The notes beneath the pieces are model-generated. The model made no database searches. It was not told the origin of the DNA and saw only the letters and a list, made by a program, of their open reading frames with translations. Shown piece after piece: positions 15,933-24,840 of a stretch of 54,234 nt of DNA (its first letter is position 1; every line of letters starts with the position of its first letter). Source of the stretch: Caryophanales bacterium UBA1427 (lineage in GTDB: Bacteria > Bacillota_I > Bacilli_A > ML615J-28 > CAG-313); NCBI GenBank assembly GCA_002329485.1, contig DCTZ01000022.1:1-54234 (forward strand). The letters run 5' to 3'. The translations under genes and the position numbers were made by a program.

Positions 15933-17921
15933 ATGTTAGATAATTTCAGCCGCCAAGCCATCCAGATTATCGAAGATGCCAAAAAAATCGCCATAGCCTG
16001 GGAAAGCCCGCTCGTCGGAACCGAACATCTGTTATTAGCCATGTACGAAATGCGGGATACGATTTGCCGGTTTCTGCTTGAGGACCGGTTAATCGAAGAA
16101 GCCGAGCTGCGGGCGGTTTTGGAAGAAATGATTGTCTTAAGAAAAAAAGAACACAAAGAGATTCTTTATACCAAGAAGTTTCAGGAAGTCATTTACAACG
16201 CCAAGGAACTGGCCATTTTGCTAAAAAGCGAATACGTGTTCGACGAGCATTTGTTTTACTCGCTGTTAAAAGAAGAGTCGACCGTAGCCAAAGACGTCCT
16301 GGAACGGCTGGGAGTAAATATTCCGGAAATGTTGAAAGATATCGAAGATATCTTCGGGTTCAAAAACGAACCGGCGGAACCGTTTCCCTTTTTGACCAAT
16401 TTATCCACCGTCAGTCGGCCGCACGACTTTGTCCAACGGGGTAACCATATCGAGCGGATAAAGATCATTATGAACAAAAAACAAAAAAACAATCCAATGT
16501 TGATTGGAAACGCCGGAGTCGGCAAAACCGCAATCATCGAATCGCTGGCCAGGGATTTGCCCAACGAAACGATTTACCGCCTGGATTTGGGCGGAATTCT
16601 GGCGGGTACCAAATACCGAGGCGAACTCGAAGAAAAGATTGTCAAGGCGATGGAATTCATCAAAGAAAACAAAGCGATTCTTTTCATCGACGAAATTCAC
16701 AATATCGTGGGGGCCGGATCCAACGAGGGTTCGCTCGATATCGCCAATATCTTAAAGCCTTACCTCGCCCGTCCCGACATCCGCTGCATCGGTTCGACCA
16801 CCCTCGAAGAATATTACCGCCATATCGAAAAAGACAAGGCACTTCTGAGAAGATTTCAGAATATCTATGTCGACGAACCGACCGTCGAGGAAACCAAAAC
16901 AATTCTGAAAGGCATCAAACATTTCTACGAAGATTACCATGAAGTGGTTTTTTCGGATGCGGATATCGACCAGATTGTTATGGGGTGCGAAATGTATCTG
17001 CCGAATCGGGCTTTTCCCGACAAAGCCATCGATGTGCTCGACGAAGCGGGTGCAAGACTGAAAAACGGCGACGAATTCCGCAAGGGAGTCGTCATCGACC
17101 AAGTCATCAAGGACATGAGCGGACTGGGTTCCGTTACCCTGGAAGAATTAAAAAATATGCCTTTGCATTACGAAGAACTACGCCCCTTTTACGTACGGTT
17201 TTTGAGCGGCTTTTCCACGAAAAGCAATATCGCGAAAATTCTTGCGGGGAGAAACTTTTCGCTGGAAAAACTGAAAGAGGATTTATATGCGGTTTTCGGT
17301 TTTAAGGAGGAAATGTTGCTGCAGATCAATTTGGATCACTACCACGATACGGCGACCATCAACAACCTAATCGGTTCGTCCAAAGGATATGTGGGGTACG
17401 AAAGCGGGGGGATTCTGACCGAACATCTGCTGAAATATCCATTATCTTTGATCTTTTTGGACTGTTTCGGCCAGGCCCACCCGAGCGTCAAAAGCTATCT
17501 GAAAAAACTTTTCAGTCTTCCTTTTGTCATCGACAACAAGGGAAGAAAAGTATCGCTACGCAATTCGGTCTTCGTAATTAAGGATTTCGAACAAAAAAGA
17601 AGCCCGATCGGGCTCATAAGAGAGGAAATAATCGCTAATTCAAAAGCGAAAAAAGCAAACGGGTTTAACCCCGAAATGCTTGATTTTGGGGAATTTGATG
17701 CCATGCTTTCGGAAAGCGGCGCGATTTCCCTGTCAAGCGAAAAACGCTTGGAACGCTTTATGCCGCTATTAAACCGCTTGAGAATCGAACTCGTATTGGG
17801 GGATAATCCCCAAACGGATGACGATTTGGAAAAGGTTGTTTCGGAAATTCTTTTACAGGGGCAGGGACGATACCGGCTGTTTTATCGAAACGGCAAGTAC
17901 CAATTCGAAAAAACAGCCTAA
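15933..17921 (+). CDS. ClpC-like AAA+ protein with inactive second ATPase domain
   Basis: 662 residues (ClpC is ~810). Clp N-domain about 1-140 (LVGTEHLLLAM). First AAA+ domain is intact: Walker A GNAGVGKT (192-199), pore-type GTKYRGELEEK, Walker B ILFIDE (249-254), GSTT sensor (287-290), RR arginine finger (306-307). The coiled-coil M domain is missing. The second AAA+ domain keeps SSKGYVGYESGGILTE (~482-497) and AHP.V, but the Walker A loop is replaced by LAGRNFSLEKL and Walker B DE reads DC (LIFLDC, 506-511), so it should not hydrolyse ATP. Probably an unfoldase or adaptor-like relative with a private role. Start ATG 15933 follows AGGAGGG; an earlier ATG at 15912 is upstream of that site. 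Confidence 0.85.
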   Translation: MLDNFSRQAIQIIEDAKKIAIAWESPLVGTEHLLLAMYEMRDTICRFLLEDRLIEEAELRAVLEEMIVLRKKEHKEILYTKKFQEVIYNAKELAILLKSEYVFDEHLFYSLLKEESTVAKDVLERLGVNIPEMLKDIEDIFGFKNEPAEPFPFLTNLSTVSRPHDFVQRGNHIERIKIIMNKKQKNNPMLIGNAGVGKTAIIESLARDLPNETIYRLDLGGILAGTKYRGELEEKIVKAMEFIKENKAILFIDEIHNIVGAGSNEGSLDIANILKPYLARPDIRCIGSTTLEEYYRHIEKDKALLRRFQNIYVDEPTVEETKTILKGIKHFYEDYHEVVFSDADIDQIVMGCEMYLPNRAFPDKAIDVLDEAGARLKNGDEFRKGVVIDQVIKDMSGLGSVTLEELKNMPLHYEELRPFYVRFLSGFSTKSNIAKILAGRNFSLEKLKEDLYAVFGFKEEMLLQINLDHYHDTATINNLIGSSKGYVGYESGGILTEHLLKYPLSLIFLDCFGQAHPSVKSYLKKLFSLPFVIDNKGRKVSLRNSVFVIKDFEQKRSPIGLIREEIIANSKAKKANGFNPEMLDFGEFDAMLSESGAISLSSEKRLERFMPLLNRLRIELVLGDNPQTDDDLEKVVSEILLQGQGRYRLFYRNGKYQFEKTA

Positions 17922-17927
17922 ATTCAG

Positions 17928-17965
17928 GACCGCTTTTTCGGTTTCGAAAAAGCGGCTTTTTATTA
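17928..17965 (+). terminator. Terminator after the ClpC-like gene
   Basis: Perfect 11-bp stem CCGCTTTTTCG/CGAAAAAGCGG with loop GTTT, then CTTTTTATT. Confidence 0.9.
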
Positions 17966-18025
17966 GGGGGAATTTTATGGCTTGGTTTTTTATTCATTTT
18001 TGCTCATTTATTCTTGCTCTCATGG

Positions 18026-18031
18026 TATAAT
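18026..18031 (+). promoter_or_regulatory. -10 element of the helicase-like gene
   Basis: TATAAT, 21 bases before the start codon, downstream of a strong terminator; the -35 is weak. It would begin the operon running to ispDF. Confidence 0.55.
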
Positions 18032-18052
18032 ATGATAAAAAGTGGTGATGGT

Positions 18053-21000
18053 ATGAAGATGCTAAAGGAAAATTCGTATCGTTTGATGTCAAGCAACAAA
18101 CATCTGTTGAACATCTTGGAAGAAAATTATTTTATCGAACTTGGCGTTGTCAACATCCACTTGTTGGGCAAACTGTTGGCGGGCCAGGTGCTTGATTTGA
18201 ACGGTTTTTTGGACAGCCAGATTACCCCGGAAGGGATTGGGAAAATTACCGATTCGCCGGAAAGCGACGCGTCGTTTCAGATAATTTATCTTTTGCATTT
18301 GCGTCAGCGCAGTTCCAGTTACAAGCTGTTTCTGACCTGCGGGGTTATCCGTTATCTCGACGAACAGAATCAGGAAATCTACGCTCCGGTAATTTTGATT
18401 CCGATTGAAATCGACATCGAAAGCAAAAAAATCGTCAAAACCAGCGATGCCTTCGTCAACTATTTGTTGGTTCGGCGTTTAACCAGCGAAAACGCGCCGA
18501 TTTCCATCAATTCCGACAATATCACCACCGTCGACCAGGTCGACCGAATCGGGATGGACTTAGCCAAAAAAACCAACACCCACTATTCTTTGGAAAATTA
18601 CATCACTTTCGGAAAAATCGAATACAAAGACTTTACGATTTCGCGGGATTTTTTCGATACGAATCGCTCGATATATGATTTGAAACCGCACGAACTCTAT
18701 AAAGAGTATTTTGCCAATATCACCAGTATCATTCCGACCAATATCTACCAAAAGCATATTCTGCTCAGGGCAAGACAGGGGGCCAATTTCGGGGTCGAAG
18801 GAAAACTCGGTTCCGGAAAAACCCATACGATCATGAACATTATCACCGACTTTTTGGCGCGGGGAAAACGCGTTTTGTACGTCAACCACGATATCGATAA
18901 TATCTGGGATGTCGAACGCAATTTCAAGATGATCGGCTTAAGCGGATTTGTCTTCAATTTGGTCAACTTTTACGAACAGACGGCGCTTCCGGAGACGCAG
19001 GTAATCGATAACATTCCGGAATATCTGGACTATTCGTTAATCGACAAAGTCACCCAATACGAGGCAACCATGGAAGAAAAAATCCACGGTTTTCCGTATC
19101 AGTTTTTGCTTGAACAGCTGGCGATTATCAAAAACACGACACAGGCCGAACCGATTGTCATCGAAGAATTCCTGGAACGTTTCGAAATCGAAAAGATATC
19201 AGGAATTCTGGACGAAGTGGAAGCCTGCTTAAACAAAGTCGACCCGTACGTAAACAACGTCTGGCGTAACATCGAACCTTATTACAACACGCTGCACATT
19301 CCGGACATTGCCAAACACGCCAAAAAAATGGAAGAAATGCTCGGGGAAATCAATGTCGCCGCAAAACGGTTCACGTCCAAATACGGCTTGTATCTGCCTG
19401 ATTGCATGCGCAGTTTCCACCAGCTCATTACTTCGCTATCTACCTTTTTGGTCACTCCGCCGCCGCTATGCTGGTCGGACTCCTTTAAGTTTGACGATGC
19501 CCATCAGGCGGTAATCACCATCAGCGTTTGGCAGGAATCCCAATACGAATTATCGCAGTATTATCAGCTCTACATCAATTCCAGTTACGAAATCGGCACC
19601 GTCAGCAAAATCGTGGAGGAATTGTACGATAAATTTTACACGAAGCACGACGCGCTTTATCTGAACCGCCTGCTTTCGAAATCCACGAATTTGGAAGAGC
19701 TTGTTTCGTCCATCGATGTCCATCGCACGAGTTTCAACGAAATTTGCGATAAAATCACGGGCTATATCGATGCACCGAAACTTCCTCCTAATATCTACGG
19801 CTTCTTCAAAAAACTCGAACGCTATCTTTCGGACAACGTGATTCCGGCCAATTGGTACGAAATCAGCGTTTCCGGCGATTTCGATTCGTTTGAGCGGAAA
19901 GGCCGCAACCTCCTTAGAAGACTTCAAAAACTGAAAAGCGCCATCGGGGAATACTTCATCAATCCCGAAGGTCTGACTTTTGCTTTGGTCAATGCCAACA
20001 GTTCCGGCAAAAGGCTGAACCGGATGGTAAAGACCCGTCTTACGCCCGAAGCCAAAAAGAACAAAGCCCTCTCCACCGTTGTGGGCTTGGTCCAACAATA
20101 TTTCAATATCGCCCAAAGCTTAAACAGCCATTTGGGTTACGACTTTTCCGGAGTGGCCGAAGAAATGTGGGAAAACGCGGTGCACTTTTTCGACTTTGTC
20201 AAAGGCCTGCCGGAAAAAGAACGTTCGATTTACAACGCTTTGATTGCAAGCAAAAAGGACAACCTGTACACGGAAATTCTGCCTTTGGTGAGCAGTTTCA
20301 ACCAGGAAGTAAATATTCTGCAGGAATATTTCAAACAGCTGAAATCTTTCCGGATTGTCATCCCGCAGACGGATTTAACCCAACAGCTTGAAATCTATCA
20401 GCCTTGGGAAACTTACTTTCTAAAAGTCATCGGTTTGCGTCAAAACATTTATCAGATTTTCAGTAAAACAAGCGATGTAACGCTGAATGATCTGTTGGAA
20501 CTGATGAACAGAGACCAGGATTTGATCGATCTCGAACAGACGGTCGAAAGCAGAAGAGACCAATACAACAGCCTGCTCGGGGAACTCTACCGCGGACTCG
20601 ACACCAACTGCGTCAATGTCTCGAAACTGATCGACCATTTCGACGATTTCTCTGCCCGGGTCATCGCTCCGGAGCAGCTTCAGGAACTTTTGTCTTCCAA
20701 AAAGATGAAGGAAATGACCAATGAGTATTTCCAATTGGAAGGACTTTACCGGAACTGGCTGGAAACCTACCGCCAATTCTCCCGGTATTTCCGCGGTGGT
20801 TTGTCCCAATTCCACGATATTCCGCTCGACCAAACCCTAGAACTCATCAAATCCTATACCTCCAAAATCACCCAGATGGAACCGATGTTCATCGTCATGG
20901 AACATCTGCGCACACTCGAAGATTACGGTTTGCACGATCTGGTGGATGGCATTAAGAAATCGCTCTACCACAAAGGAATCAAAACGCGCTTTTTGCTTTC

Positions 21001-22288
21001 CTGCTATCTAAAACTCAAACAGGAGTTCGAGAAAAAAACAAACGTAATCTCCAAACAGGAAATCCTGAAGTATTTGTCGGAATTGACGGAACTCGAAAAA
21101 AATTACTGCGCGAAGAATTTGTCTTCGCTTCAGAAGGAAGCGGCTCTCCAATATCCGAAAGTACGCAACAAATTGGACAATATACCGTTCCATCAGCACC
21201 AAAAACAAATCGAAGCGGGCGAACGGTTCAAACTTCTGTATTTGGCCGATATCGATATTTTCAACAGCCCGATTGATCTGAAAGTTTTTGACTTGGTCAT
21301 CGTGGACGACGCGCACCTTTCGAGCGCGCACAAATACAATCGCATCAGCGAATGCAACCAGGTTATCGTCTTCGGTGATACCAGTTTCCGCAGTTCCATT
21401 TCGAATACGCTGATGAAACGGATCGACAAAGGCTCATTATCGTATCTGCCTTACCGGTATGTCAAGGTGAGCACCAGATTCCAAAACAACTGGAATGTTA
21501 GAAACCAATATATTTACGAGTTCTCGCCGCTAATCGAAGTCAAAGCGATTGAGTCGATTGCGGAATTCGCGACGATGATTGTCAACCTCATCTATCGCAA
21601 TGCCCAAAAAACGGTGAATATCGTGATTGCCGACCTGGAAACGCAAAGAGCTTTCTATACCGAAATCGTTATGAAACTGAAACGCTATTTCTCGGATGTG
21701 GAAATCGTCAATATCCTTTCCTGGAATATCAGGATTATCAACGCTTCCCAGGAAGGCACGCGCTATGTCCACGAAATATATCTCTATTACCCGGATTTGG
21801 AATCGTTCGATTACCAAAACCAGGCTTTGATTTTCCGAAACTTTACCGTTGCTCAGGATAAAATCGTGCTGCTTTATTTGCAGGGCAAAAACGCCCAGGA
21901 AAACGAAAGCAAACGGCAGACCATCGAAAACCTAATCGGCACTTCGACCCAGGAAGCCAAAAAGCTGGAAGGAGTCGCCAAGCTGTTCTTTGACAGGCTG
22001 GTCAAAAAAGGCCTGAAACCGGAACCGGGTTTCGGCGCTTTCGATATCATTATCAAAGGAATCAAACCTGTCGGTATCATTATTCTGGAAAAAAGCAACG
22101 GAAAATCCTTATCTTTAATCGATATCTATCATTTCTATTACGAACAGTATCAAAAGAACGGGTGGTTTGTAAAAATGATTTTCACAAGCGACTTAATCAA
22201 TCAATTCAATTCAACAGTCAACGCCTTTATCAAAGAAATGAAAGAACAATGCGACAATCAGGAGATTGTTTTGCACGAAGAGTTTTAG
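18053..22288 (+). CDS. Giant SF1-helicase-like NTPase with eroded motifs
   Basis: 1411 residues, the longest gene here. The N-terminal ~230 residues resemble the DUF4011-type lead-in of large SF1 helicases (LFLTCGVIRYL...IYAPVILIPIEI). Walker A is GKLGSGKT (250-257). A long central helical region (~350-1040) follows. Motif II reads DDAH (~1085-1088, IVDDAH) then VIVFGDT, matching DEA.../VGD in Upf1-like helicases. The normal C-terminal helicase motif (R..NVA.TRAR) is not recognisable; YYPDLESFDYQNQALIFRNF stands in its place. The last ~70 residues (FGAFDIIIKGIKPVGIIILEKS) recall the nuclease tail of DUF4011 helicases but with eroded catalytic positions. Start ATG 18053 follows GTGGTGAT. The ATPase core may work; helicase activity is doubtful. 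Confidence 0.75.
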   Translation: MKMLKENSYRLMSSNKHLLNILEENYFIELGVVNIHLLGKLLAGQVLDLNGFLDSQITPEGIGKITDSPESDASFQIIYLLHLRQRSSSYKLFLTCGVIRYLDEQNQEIYAPVILIPIEIDIESKKIVKTSDAFVNYLLVRRLTSENAPISINSDNITTVDQVDRIGMDLAKKTNTHYSLENYITFGKIEYKDFTISRDFFDTNRSIYDLKPHELYKEYFANITSIIPTNIYQKHILLRARQGANFGVEGKLGSGKTHTIMNIITDFLARGKRVLYVNHDIDNIWDVERNFKMIGLSGFVFNLVNFYEQTALPETQVIDNIPEYLDYSLIDKVTQYEATMEEKIHGFPYQFLLEQLAIIKNTTQAEPIVIEEFLERFEIEKISGILDEVEACLNKVDPYVNNVWRNIEPYYNTLHIPDIAKHAKKMEEMLGEINVAAKRFTSKYGLYLPDCMRSFHQLITSLSTFLVTPPPLCWSDSFKFDDAHQAVITISVWQESQYELSQYYQLYINSSYEIGTVSKIVEELYDKFYTKHDALYLNRLLSKSTNLEELVSSIDVHRTSFNEICDKITGYIDAPKLPPNIYGFFKKLERYLSDNVIPANWYEISVSGDFDSFERKGRNLLRRLQKLKSAIGEYFINPEGLTFALVNANSSGKRLNRMVKTRLTPEAKKNKALSTVVGLVQQYFNIAQSLNSHLGYDFSGVAEEMWENAVHFFDFVKGLPEKERSIYNALIASKKDNLYTEILPLVSSFNQEVNILQEYFKQLKSFRIVIPQTDLTQQLEIYQPWETYFLKVIGLRQNIYQIFSKTSDVTLNDLLELMNRDQDLIDLEQTVESRRDQYNSLLGELYRGLDTNCVNVSKLIDHFDDFSARVIAPEQLQELLSSKKMKEMTNEYFQLEGLYRNWLETYRQFSRYFRGGLSQFHDIPLDQTLELIKSYTSKITQMEPMFIVMEHLRTLEDYGLHDLVDGIKKSLYHKGIKTRFLLSCYLKLKQEFEKKTNVISKQEILKYLSELTELEKNYCAKNLSSLQKEAALQYPKVRNKLDNIPFHQHQKQIEAGERFKLLYLADIDIFNSPIDLKVFDLVIVDDAHLSSAHKYNRISECNQVIVFGDTSFRSSISNTLMKRIDKGSLSYLPYRYVKVSTRFQNNWNVRNQYIYEFSPLIEVKAIESIAEFATMIVNLIYRNAQKTVNIVIADLETQRAFYTEIVMKLKRYFSDVEIVNILSWNIRIINASQEGTRYVHEIYLYYPDLESFDYQNQALIFRNFTVAQDKIVLLYLQGKNAQENESKRQTIENLIGTSTQEAKKLEGVAKLFFDRLVKKGLKPEPGFGAFDIIIKGIKPVGIIILEKSNGKSLSLIDIYHFYYEQYQKNGWFVKMIFTSDLINQFNSTVNAFIKEMKEQCDNQEIVLHEEF

Positions 22289-22294
22289 CCTGCC

Positions 22295-22828
22295 ATGACG
22301 CAAAAACAAATCTTACGCGACATTGTCAGAGAAATCAAACGCAAACCTTCCTCGACCGGCGCTTTGAAAAGCAAACTGAAACGGGCTATCCAAGCCGGGG
22401 TCGACGTCAATCAACCCTTATACCGCGGGCGCACGCTGATGCATTATGCGGTTAAGGCCAATGCCAAAGGAACGGTTCGAATCCTCGGGGAGCTCGGGGT
22501 CGATGCGCGGGTTTGCGATCTTGATTACAATACGCCTTTGCATTTTGCCATTTTGCACGATTGCTATTACGCAATCAAAGAACTGTTGAAATTGGAAATT
22601 GATATCAATGCTTTGGGAGAATTCGAACAAACCCCTCTGCATCTTGCGGTTATCAAGGGCAACCTCGATATCATCAAGTTGCTGATCAATCACGGTGCCG
22701 ACTTAATGCTTGTTGATGAGAAAAACCTGACCCCTTTAGATTATGCCATTGACGAAAACAATGAAAAAATTATCAAATACTTACAAAGTTGTATGAAGGA
22801 GTATGCTCATGAATTACAAGATTATTGA
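22295..22828 (+). CDS. Ankyrin-repeat protein
   Basis: 177 residues. A basic N-terminal helix region (1-35) precedes about four ankyrin repeats; consensus pieces are GRTLMHYAVKAN, NTPLHFAIL, QTPLHLAVIKGNLDIIKLLINHGAD and LTPLDYAI. No signal peptide, so probably cytoplasmic and used for protein binding. Six bases separate it from the helicase-like gene and there is no clear ribosome site, pointing to translational coupling. It overlaps the start of cdaA by 20 bases. Its partner is unknown; the helicase-like or ClpC-like proteins are obvious candidates by position. Confidence 0.85.
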   Translation: MTQKQILRDIVREIKRKPSSTGALKSKLKRAIQAGVDVNQPLYRGRTLMHYAVKANAKGTVRILGELGVDARVCDLDYNTPLHFAILHDCYYAIKELLKLEIDINALGEFEQTPLHLAVIKGNLDIIKLLINHGADLMLVDEKNLTPLDYAIDENNEKIIKYLQSCMKEYAHELQDY

Positions 22829-23621
22829 AAACATTATTGAATACATAAAAGATTACACCAACAATTATTCGCCGGCCGGCTTGGTCCGTTTTACGGTGGA
22901 TGCGGTGTTGGTGGGAATCACGCTTTTCTTTGTCATTAAGTTTTTCCTTCGTCATTCCAAAAAAGAAATTGTGCTTTTGACCGTCTTTTCGATGGTGGCG
23001 CTTTTTGCCATTATTTCGATACTTGATCTTTGGATGATGCTGGCGGTGTATAAATGGGCGCTTGTAATCTTTATCGGGGTAGTTATCGTTTATTATGCGC
23101 CGGAAATCCGGGCATATCTCGGCGATATCGTCAGAAGCAGAACCACCAAAAGTTTTGCGAGCGACGAAGTCGCCAAGGAACAGCTCATCAATACTTTGGT
23201 AACAACCGTCGACTATTTGTCGAAAAGATCGATCGGTGCCTTGATTACCATCGAAAAAGAACATTCTCTGAATACTTATATCGAAAAAGCAATTCGTTTG
23301 GAATCTGCCATCAGTTTTGAATTGTTGTCAACCATCTTTTTGCCGGGCACGCCGCTTCACGACGGCGCGGTCATTATCCGCGGAACAACTCTTATGTGCG
23401 CGGGCGCTTTCCTTCCTTCTTCCGACAAAGCCGATATTCCGAAGAACTTGGGATCCCGTCACCGCGCGGCCATCGGTATCAGCGAAGTAAGCGATGCTTT
23501 CACGATAGTTGTTTCCGAAGAAACCGGCCATATCTCGACTACGATTGACGGAACCATCACCACGGAGATTTCGCTCGACAACCTGCGTCTTTCGCTCATG
23601 CAAAACATCATCGTAAAATAA
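22809..23621 (+). CDS. cdaA: Diadenylate cyclase (c-di-AMP synthase), membrane type
   Basis: 270 residues. Three transmembrane helices in the first ~100 residues, a short linker, then the DisA_N/DAC domain with DGA (185-187) and RHR (217-219), both required for ATP binding and catalysis. It makes cyclic di-AMP from two ATP, controlling potassium and osmolyte uptake and envelope homeostasis. ATG 22809 is chosen because AAGGAG (22796-22801) is 7 bases upstream; ATG 22803 is only one base from it. In most Bacillota the next gene is cdaR (YbbR domains) then glmM; here a PAS-like membrane protein follows. Confidence 0.95.
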   Translation: MNYKIIENIIEYIKDYTNNYSPAGLVRFTVDAVLVGITLFFVIKFFLRHSKKEIVLLTVFSMVALFAIISILDLWMMLAVYKWALVIFIGVVIVYYAPEIRAYLGDIVRSRTTKSFASDEVAKEQLINTLVTTVDYLSKRSIGALITIEKEHSLNTYIEKAIRLESAISFELLSTIFLPGTPLHDGAVIIRGTTLMCAGAFLPSSDKADIPKNLGSRHRAAIGISEVSDAFTIVVSEETGHISTTIDGTITTEISLDNLRLSLMQNIIVK

Positions 23622-23634
23622 GGAGGCGGGGCCG

Positions 23635-24840
23635 ATGTTGATTGATCATTTAAAAGCCATTATCCAGGCTGTAAATCAACCGCTTTTGCTTCTTTCTGCC
23701 GCCCTTGTTACGGGCATTATTGTCCTCGGTATTATCAAGTTGCTAAATCACAGGTCGTTCGGTTATGCCGAGTTTTTTGGTTTGTTGGTACTGACGGGGA
23801 TATATATCTATTTTTATCCTTTTAAAGCTGTATACCAATATTTGTTTGTTTCGGCGCTTGTGCTGCTCTTGTTTTACAGCGCTTTTACCTATTGCAAAAT
23901 TTATAAGCGTCAGAACTTAAGACGCGAAAAAATCGTTCACCACCTGAAAAACACCGATTCCGATTATTTCTTTTCGACCAATGCCAAAGACAAAATCGTC
24001 GATGCTTCGGTTTCCGTTTCGGCTCTTTCGGGACTGACCCCGGCGGAACTGAAAAAAGAAAAAGGCCTCGATTTGCTTCTGAATAATTTCGATATTACGA
24101 AAATCGGAGGAAAAGAAGCCAACGAAACCGCTTTGGAAGTTTTCCGGGAAGATTACAAAAAAAGCGTAAAACCGTACCAATTATACAAATTCGAAATCGA
24201 AGCCTTGGTGAAAGGAAAAATCGAAAGTTTTCGCGGCATCGTGCAGCCGCTCTATGACGGCGAAAAATTTCTCGGCAAAAACGTTTATCTGACGCAGAAC
24301 CGGTTGGAAATTTTGGATTTTCTCCGCCAGGATTTGGACAAAGCGCGCCAGGGTTGGGAAGACGCTTTGTGCAAAGCCCATATTCTGATGTCGCTTTCGA
24401 ACCAGGCGATTCTTTATTACGATTTCCAGACCAAAACCTATGTGGCGACCGATTTGTTCCAAAAGGCAACTTCGCTCGGTGTTCCGGAACTATCGTTCGA
24501 TGATTTCATTGCCATGATTCATCCCGACGATTTGGATTTCTACATCGAACAGGCTTCGACCGTCAATTCGCTTTCGACCACAAGACTGAAATACCGCTTG
24601 CTTGTAAACGGAAGTTTCTATCATGTCGTGGAAAACGCGATTTATCTGGAAAAGGAACGGGGTCTTGTATCCGTTATCCATCTGTTGGGCAAAGCGGAGG
24701 ATGCAGAAGAAGATGTCCTGAAAGACGAAGACGAAGAAGCAAAACTGAAGGAACTTGAAGATAGCAATCCCAAAGAGGCTTTCGAAAAGATCGAAACAAT
24801 CCTGAAAACCGCGCTGGGGAAGAACGATGAAGAAATTTGA
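23635..24840 (+). CDS. Membrane protein with two PAS-like domains, coupled to CdaA
   Basis: 401 residues. Three hydrophobic helices within about 15-90, then two PAS-like segments: one near 105-220 (DYFFSTNAKDKIVDASVSVSALSGLTPAEL) and one near 255-350 (ILYYDFQTKTYVATDLFQ...FIAMIHPDDLDFYIEQ...KYRLLVNGSFYHVVENAIYL), the latter with the HPDD signature of PAS_3. The acidic tail is probably disordered. No kinase, GGDEF, EAL or DHH domain is present. A strong AGGAGG site sits 14 bases after cdaA ends. Position suggests a sensor that tunes c-di-AMP synthesis in place of CdaR; this is inference. It overlaps ispDF by 14 bases. Confidence 0.75.
   Translation: MLIDHLKAIIQAVNQPLLLLSAALVTGIIVLGIIKLLNHRSFGYAEFFGLLVLTGIYIYFYPFKAVYQYLFVSALVLLLFYSAFTYCKIYKRQNLRREKIVHHLKNTDSDYFFSTNAKDKIVDASVSVSALSGLTPAELKKEKGLDLLLNNFDITKIGGKEANETALEVFREDYKKSVKPYQLYKFEIEALVKGKIESFRGIVQPLYDGEKFLGKNVYLTQNRLEILDFLRQDLDKARQGWEDALCKAHILMSLSNQAILYYDFQTKTYVATDLFQKATSLGVPELSFDDFIAMIHPDDLDFYIEQASTVNSLSTTRLKYRLLVNGSFYHVVENAIYLEKERGLVSVIHLLGKAEDAEEDVLKDEDEEAKLKELEDSNPKEAFEKIETILKTALGKNDEEI

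Noticed and set aside
15933..17921. Frameshift or assembly error in the second ATPase domain of the ClpC-like protein
   Set aside because: The frame stays open, and conserved segments before and after the missing Walker A (GYVGYE, AHP.V) are in the same frame, so substitution rather than a sequencing error is the simpler explanation.
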